NCBI GenBank assembly: GCA_029855925.1 | Contig: JAGSHP010000144.1 | Coordinates: 1-7,660 of the forward strand | DNA length: 7,660 nucleotides | Source of the DNA: Candidatus Thorarchaeota archaeon | Lineage (GTDB): Archaea > Asgardarchaeota > Thorarchaeia > Thorarchaeales > Thorarchaeaceae | Direction: 5' to 3' | Part shown: positions 4,943-7,660 of the stretch, piece after piece | How the letters are laid out: every line of letters begins with the position of its first letter | Position numbering within the stretch: the first letter of the stretch is position 1 | The notes under the pieces: generated by a model | What the model was told of the DNA's origin: nothing | The model's input: the letters and a program-made list of their open reading frames with translations, nothing else | Database searches by the model: none | Program-made: the position numbers and the translations under genes

Positions 4943-6724
4943 ATGAAGCACCCTCTCTGCGTTGTCGCTGTGATATTGGTGTTCTGTTTCACACTTGTTT
5001 CCCCTCTATTCTCTTTCTCGGGATTGCCATTTCCTCCTAACACACAGCCCTCATCGGTTGACACAGATGTCCTTTGGTCCTACAACAGCACTGGAAGTAA
5101 TGCGATGTTTACTTCTCCTGCAATTGGCGACATTGATGGTGATGGTGATCCCGATGTTGTTGTTGGATGTAACAACCGTATTTATGCATTAGATGGTCAC
5201 ACAGGACTAGTACTCTGGTCGTTTACAACTGGTGGTTTGATCAGTTCGACACCATCCTTGGCCGATATCAATAAGGATGGGATGCTGGATGTGGTGGTGG
5301 GCAGTGATGACCGGCGGATATACGCATTGGATGGTACGACGGGCGTTCTCCTCTGGTTCTTTGAAACAGACGCTCCTGTGAAATCACCTCCCGCCTTGGG
5401 CGATATCAATGGAGATGACAATCTGGAAGTGGTAGTCATCAATTTCATTAGTCATGTCTATGTTCTCAATGGACTTAATGGATCTCTTGTTTGGGGCTAT
5501 CGCATTCATGATCAATGGGCTCCTGATAGTTTCCCTGATATTCTGAATGCGGACACGTCTCCGGCTCTTGGCGACATTGATGGTGACGGAGACTGCGATA
5601 TTGTAGTTGCCAGTAACTACTATAGTGTTACTGCATTTGATGGTACGACTGGTGGTTTCCTCTGGAGATACGATTCCAACATAACCAATCTCTTCTATGG
5701 CACGTCCCCAGCACTGGTTGACATTGATCAAGATGGCGGACTGGATGTTCTCATCGGTTGGTTGAATGCGTCCGTCATTGCATTGCAAGGGGCAACGGGC
5801 TCCCTGTTGTGGGGGTCCGATAAATGGTATGGTCTTGGTAGAATTGCGTTAGGGGACGTTAATGGTGATGGCACTCTTGATGCTGTCATTGGGGGAAGAA
5901 CGGGTCAAAGCCATGCGGAATCTACAGTTGCAAATGACCAGATATTTGCTCTAGACACCATTACTGGCACTCTGCTCTGGGTCTATGAAGCCAATGATAT
6001 CATTGGGTCTTCTCCCTCATTGGCCGATGTCGATGGTGATGGTGGGTTAGATGTCCTCATTGTCGATTTGGTCGATGGTCCGTGTGTCCTTGATGGCACT
6101 TCCGGGAAACTGTTGTGGAGCCACTCTTATGACTTGTTCTCAGCAGTAACACCCGTTGTATATGATATTGACGATGATGGTGATCTCGATCTAATCGGAG
6201 GTTCGGGTGCTCTCTATGCCATAGAGCTATCAACTCACTCAGGGCGCATCTTCTGGGAAGGCTTGAGTGGTGACATCTCATTCCAACGTCGAGGGAGTGT
6301 TGAGGTCATCGATTCAGATAATGACCTGCTCTCGACCTATTCTGAGTCCATGTATGGAACCAATCCATCATTGAACGATACAGATTTCGATGGCATGCCT
6401 GATGGGTGGGAGGTGAGCAATTCTCTGGACCCCCTTGTAAATGATGCTACTTCAGACCTTGATGGGGACGGTCTGACCAACATCGAAGAGTTCCATCTGG
6501 GAACATTGGTCACGAATCCCGACACCGATCATGACGGTTTCTCTGATGGACTGGAAGTCGCTCTATCATTCAATCCCCTTGACCCATTCGATGGCCTTCT
6601 CGTTTGCACCATTCTTGCTGCCATTGGTGGATTTCTGTTAACTTTGGGTGGGACTTATGCACTCCATCGTTTTCTGAAAAAACGCTCCCCTCCTGATGCG
6701 AAAGAGACCGTTCAGCTACCATGA
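4943..6724 (+). CDS. Membrane-anchored surface protein: FG-GAP/quinoprotein-like eight-blade propeller with Ca-binding repeats
   Basis: A 593-residue exported protein. Residues 1-~26 form a signal peptide (MKHP, then a hydrophobic core). Residues ~43-440 contain eight repeats of about 45-60 residues. Each has an Asp-rich Ca-binding motif of the D-x-D/N-x-D-G type (starting at 63, 108, 154, 211, 260, 305, 362, 408) followed by a 'hhALDGtTGxllW' strand, combining FG-GAP/VCBS and PQQ-propeller features. Blade 3 has a degenerate motif (DINGDDNLE). An extra VLWSY at 43-47 could close the ring with the last blade. Residues ~457-540 hold thrombospondin type-3/EF-like loops (around 457, 479, 505 and 527). 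A TM segment (551-574) and basic tail (HRFLKKR) anchor it, leaving the propeller outside. The likely role is adhesion, ligand binding or cell-surface structure; no enzymatic motif is seen. It is 102 bases downstream of another exported protein gene. Confidence 0.85.
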   Translation: MKHPLCVVAVILVFCFTLVSPLFSFSGLPFPPNTQPSSVDTDVLWSYNSTGSNAMFTSPAIGDIDGDGDPDVVVGCNNRIYALDGHTGLVLWSFTTGGLISSTPSLADINKDGMLDVVVGSDDRRIYALDGTTGVLLWFFETDAPVKSPPALGDINGDDNLEVVVINFISHVYVLNGLNGSLVWGYRIHDQWAPDSFPDILNADTSPALGDIDGDGDCDIVVASNYYSVTAFDGTTGGFLWRYDSNITNLFYGTSPALVDIDQDGGLDVLIGWLNASVIALQGATGSLLWGSDKWYGLGRIALGDVNGDGTLDAVIGGRTGQSHAESTVANDQIFALDTITGTLLWVYEANDIIGSSPSLADVDGDGGLDVLIVDLVDGPCVLDGTSGKLLWSHSYDLFSAVTPVVYDIDDDGDLDLIGGSGALYAIELSTHSGRIFWEGLSGDISFQRRGSVEVIDSDNDLLSTYSESMYGTNPSLNDTDFDGMPDGWEVSNSLDPLVNDATSDLDGDGLTNIEEFHLGTLVTNPDTDHDGFSDGLEVALSFNPLDPFDGLLVCTILAAIGGFLLTLGGTYALHRFLKKRSPPDAKETVQLP

Positions 6725-6916
6725 ACAGGTGCATCTCATTCTGCATTCATCTTGCTATGCGTAAACGCGGCAGATATCTTAATGATGATTGGTCTACAGG
6801 TGCCTCATTCCTCCGCAAACCAACCACAAGTTTGATCGAACGTTATCTTCCTAATTTGCGAATTGTCTGTTCTTGCGGAACTCTTCAAATCATTAGTTGT
6901 ACATATTTGTGCACCT

Positions 6917-6932
6917 TGGAAAGGTTTTTATT
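6917..6932 (+). promoter_or_regulatory. Likely BRE/TATA promoter of the rRNA transcription unit
   Basis: TGGAAAGGTTTTTATT combines a purine-rich BRE (GGAAAGG) with a TATA-like TTTTTATT, a common archaeal arrangement. It is the best such site between the surface-protein gene and the 16S gene. A weaker candidate, GTGTATACGTG near 7168-7178, is closer to the rRNA. Confidence 0.45.
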
Positions 6933-7119
6933 CGCATTCCTCGCGCTAGAGTCTTGTCGCATCCTAACGGTGTCACACCGGAGGCCCTCTCTTGGGTTCT
7001 AGGATGGTTGTGGTTTCCAGATGCGTCAATATTCATGCGGACGTGAGATAGACCGGCGCCTCTTTATGTTCGTGTCGGAATCCCCTCAGGTCTAAGTTAG
7101 GCTCAACAGTGTACAGAGT

Positions 7120-7142
7120 GGGGTGAGCTTCTCCGCCATCCC
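7120..7142 (+). repeat. Stem-loop in the rRNA leader
   Basis: GGGGTG (7120-7125) pairs with CATCCC (7137-7142) as six pairs including one G-U, around an 11-base loop. Probably part of pre-rRNA leader structure. Confidence 0.3.
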
Positions 7143-7188
7143 GTTAATCTGTACTTCACCAAGTTATGTGTATACGTGTGCTTTATGC

Positions 7189-7258
7189 CGTGTAGTCATA
7201 ATGACCATCAGTCCTGTTTGGGTCGGATAGGTCAGTTTCGTACCTTGCCAACTACACG
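7189..7258 (+). repeat. Nested stem-loop in the rRNA leader
   Basis: CGTGTAGT (7189-7196) pairs perfectly with ACTACACG (7251-7258). Inside it TGACC (7202-7206) pairs with GGTCA (7230-7234). The 70-base size recalls a tRNA, but there is no T-loop (TTCRANY) or anticodon arm, so it is called leader structure. Confidence 0.4.
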
Positions 7259-7262
7259 TGCA

Positions 7263-7296
7263 GATCAATTATCTGGTTGATCAACTCTAGTTGATC
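7263..7296 (+). repeat. Inverted and direct copies of TTGATC at the 16S 5' boundary
   Basis: GATCAA at 7263-7268, TTGATC at 7277-7282 (within the palindrome GTTGATCAAC, 7276-7285) and TTGATC at 7291-7296. The last is the conserved 16S element. GATCAAC (7279-7285) can pair with GTTGATC (7290-7296) as a perfect 7-bp hairpin with a TCTA loop, an alternative to mature helix 1. Confidence 0.5.
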
Positions 7297-7660
7297 GTGC
7301 TAGAGGACACTGCTATCGGCTTGGGGTTAAGACATGCAAGTCGTACGGGCACGCATCCGTGTCCGTGGCGAACGGCTCAGTAGTGTCGCTAACCTACCCT
7401 GTGGAGGGGTATACCGCCGGGAAACTGGCGCTAATCCCCCATAGGGGAGATGTTCTGGAAATGATATCTCCCTCAAATGGAAGTCCTAGGTATGTGGGGC
7501 TCTCCGCCACAGGACGGGGCGGCACCGGATCATACTTGTAAGTGGGGTAACTGCCCACTTAGGTTATGACCCGAACGGGCGATGTAAGTCGTGGCCCGGA
7601 GAAGGGCACTGAGACAAGGGCCCTAGCCCCACGGGGTGCAGCAGTTACGAAACCTCACCA
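7284..7660 (+). rRNA. 16S ribosomal RNA, 5' portion (truncated by window end)
   Basis: Start of an archaeal small-subunit rRNA. Helix 1 is formed by CTCTAG (7285-7290) and CTAGAG (7300-7305) around the conserved TTGATC strand of the central pseudoknot. It is followed by ACTGCTATCGG, CATGCAAGTCG, a short helix-6 spur (7347-7353 with 7358-7364, CATC loop), GAACGGCTCAGTA, GGGAAACTGGCGCTAAT, a hairpin 7445-7451/7466-7472, GTGGGGTAACTGCCCAC, and ACGGGGTGCAGCAG then CGAAACC. The archaeal type follows from ACTGCTATCGG, GGCTCAGTA and ACGGGGTGCAGCAG. The start is set by analogy with the usual archaeal ATTCCGGTTGATCC 5' end, to within a few bases. Several normally conserved positions differ (GTGTCG in place of ACACGT after GGCTCAGTA; GTTACGA in place of GGCGCGA after GCAGCA), but the helices are kept by compensating changes, so it looks functional. 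Confidence 0.93.

Larger units (their letters stand above)
6725..7283 (+). other. Non-coding region: 16S rRNA promoter and transcribed leader
   Basis: These 559 bases contain no convincing protein gene and no tRNA that I can fold. They hold one good BRE/TATA-like site (6917-6931) and several stem-loops (7120-7142, 7189-7258, 7263-7296) ahead of the 16S gene. From the predicted start near 6955 the leader would be about 325 bases. Confidence 0.6.

Noticed and set aside
5384..5788. Minus-strand open frame of 134 codons
   Set aside because: Antisense to the propeller repeats; its Ile/Asn-rich translation mirrors the GATGGTGATGG-type repeat codons.
5122..6190. Recurrent GATGGTGATGG-like DNA motif as a tandem repeat or CRISPR-like array
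   Set aside because: The recurrence follows the DxDGDG protein motif at irregular spacing of about 130-170 bases and is explained by the propeller blades.
6721..7002. Open frame of 93 codons after the surface-protein gene
   Set aside because: It has no Shine-Dalgarno, a Cys/Arg/Ser-rich patchwork composition, and overlaps the likely rRNA promoter.
7189..7258. Possible tRNA in the rRNA leader
   Set aside because: The size and closing stem fit, but neither strand offers a TTCRANY T-loop, a D-arm or a proper 5+7 anticodon arm.
7359..7541. Open frame inside the 16S gene
   Set aside because: It lies wholly within conserved rRNA sequence and structure.

Overview
The window looks like a piece of an archaeal chromosome. 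The 3' end holds the first ~375 bases of a 16S rRNA gene with archaeal signatures: an ACTGCTATCGG block, GGCTCAGTA, and ACGGGGTGCAGCAG. Upstream sequences read as TATA/BRE-like promoters. One gene has a strong GAGGTGAT Shine-Dalgarno. The protein types (winged-helix regulator plus small membrane protein, HEAT-fused M1 aminopeptidase, FG-GAP surface propeller) and the moderate base composition would suit a mesophilic archaeon. An Asgard lineage such as Thorarchaeota is possible, but that is only an impression and I cannot prove it from this window.

Layout. On the minus strand, read right to left, are three genes. The first is a large cytosolic M1-family zinc aminopeptidase with HEAT repeats and a coiled-coil tail (3645-1024), followed by two GC-rich or repeat-based hairpins. 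The second is a ~7-segment integral membrane protein (724-107). The third is the start of a winged-helix DNA-binding protein that runs off the left edge (110-1) and overlaps the membrane gene by an ATGA. A 408-base divergent intergenic region (3646-4053) holds promoter elements for both directions and three clear dyads. On the plus strand are a secreted protein of unknown function that is split by a frameshift at a run of seven T (4054-4840), a membrane-anchored surface protein with eight FG-GAP/quinoprotein-like blades and Ca-binding Asp-rich repeats (4943-6724), a 558-base non-coding rRNA promoter/leader region, and the 16S rRNA gene (from about 7284, truncated by the window end).

How the parts relate. 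The membrane protein and the winged-helix protein are translationally coupled and probably form a sensing/regulatory pair. The two exported proteins are co-directional, 102 bases apart, and may be co-transcribed from the TATA box near 3933. The aminopeptidase appears to be a stand-alone transcription unit. I see no mobile element, CRISPR array or tRNA. The most notable points are the homopolymer frameshift, the unusual 16S 5' end (many mismatches to standard archaeal primers), an alternative hairpin at the 16S processing boundary, and the M1-plus-HEAT architecture reminiscent of eukaryotic TAF2.
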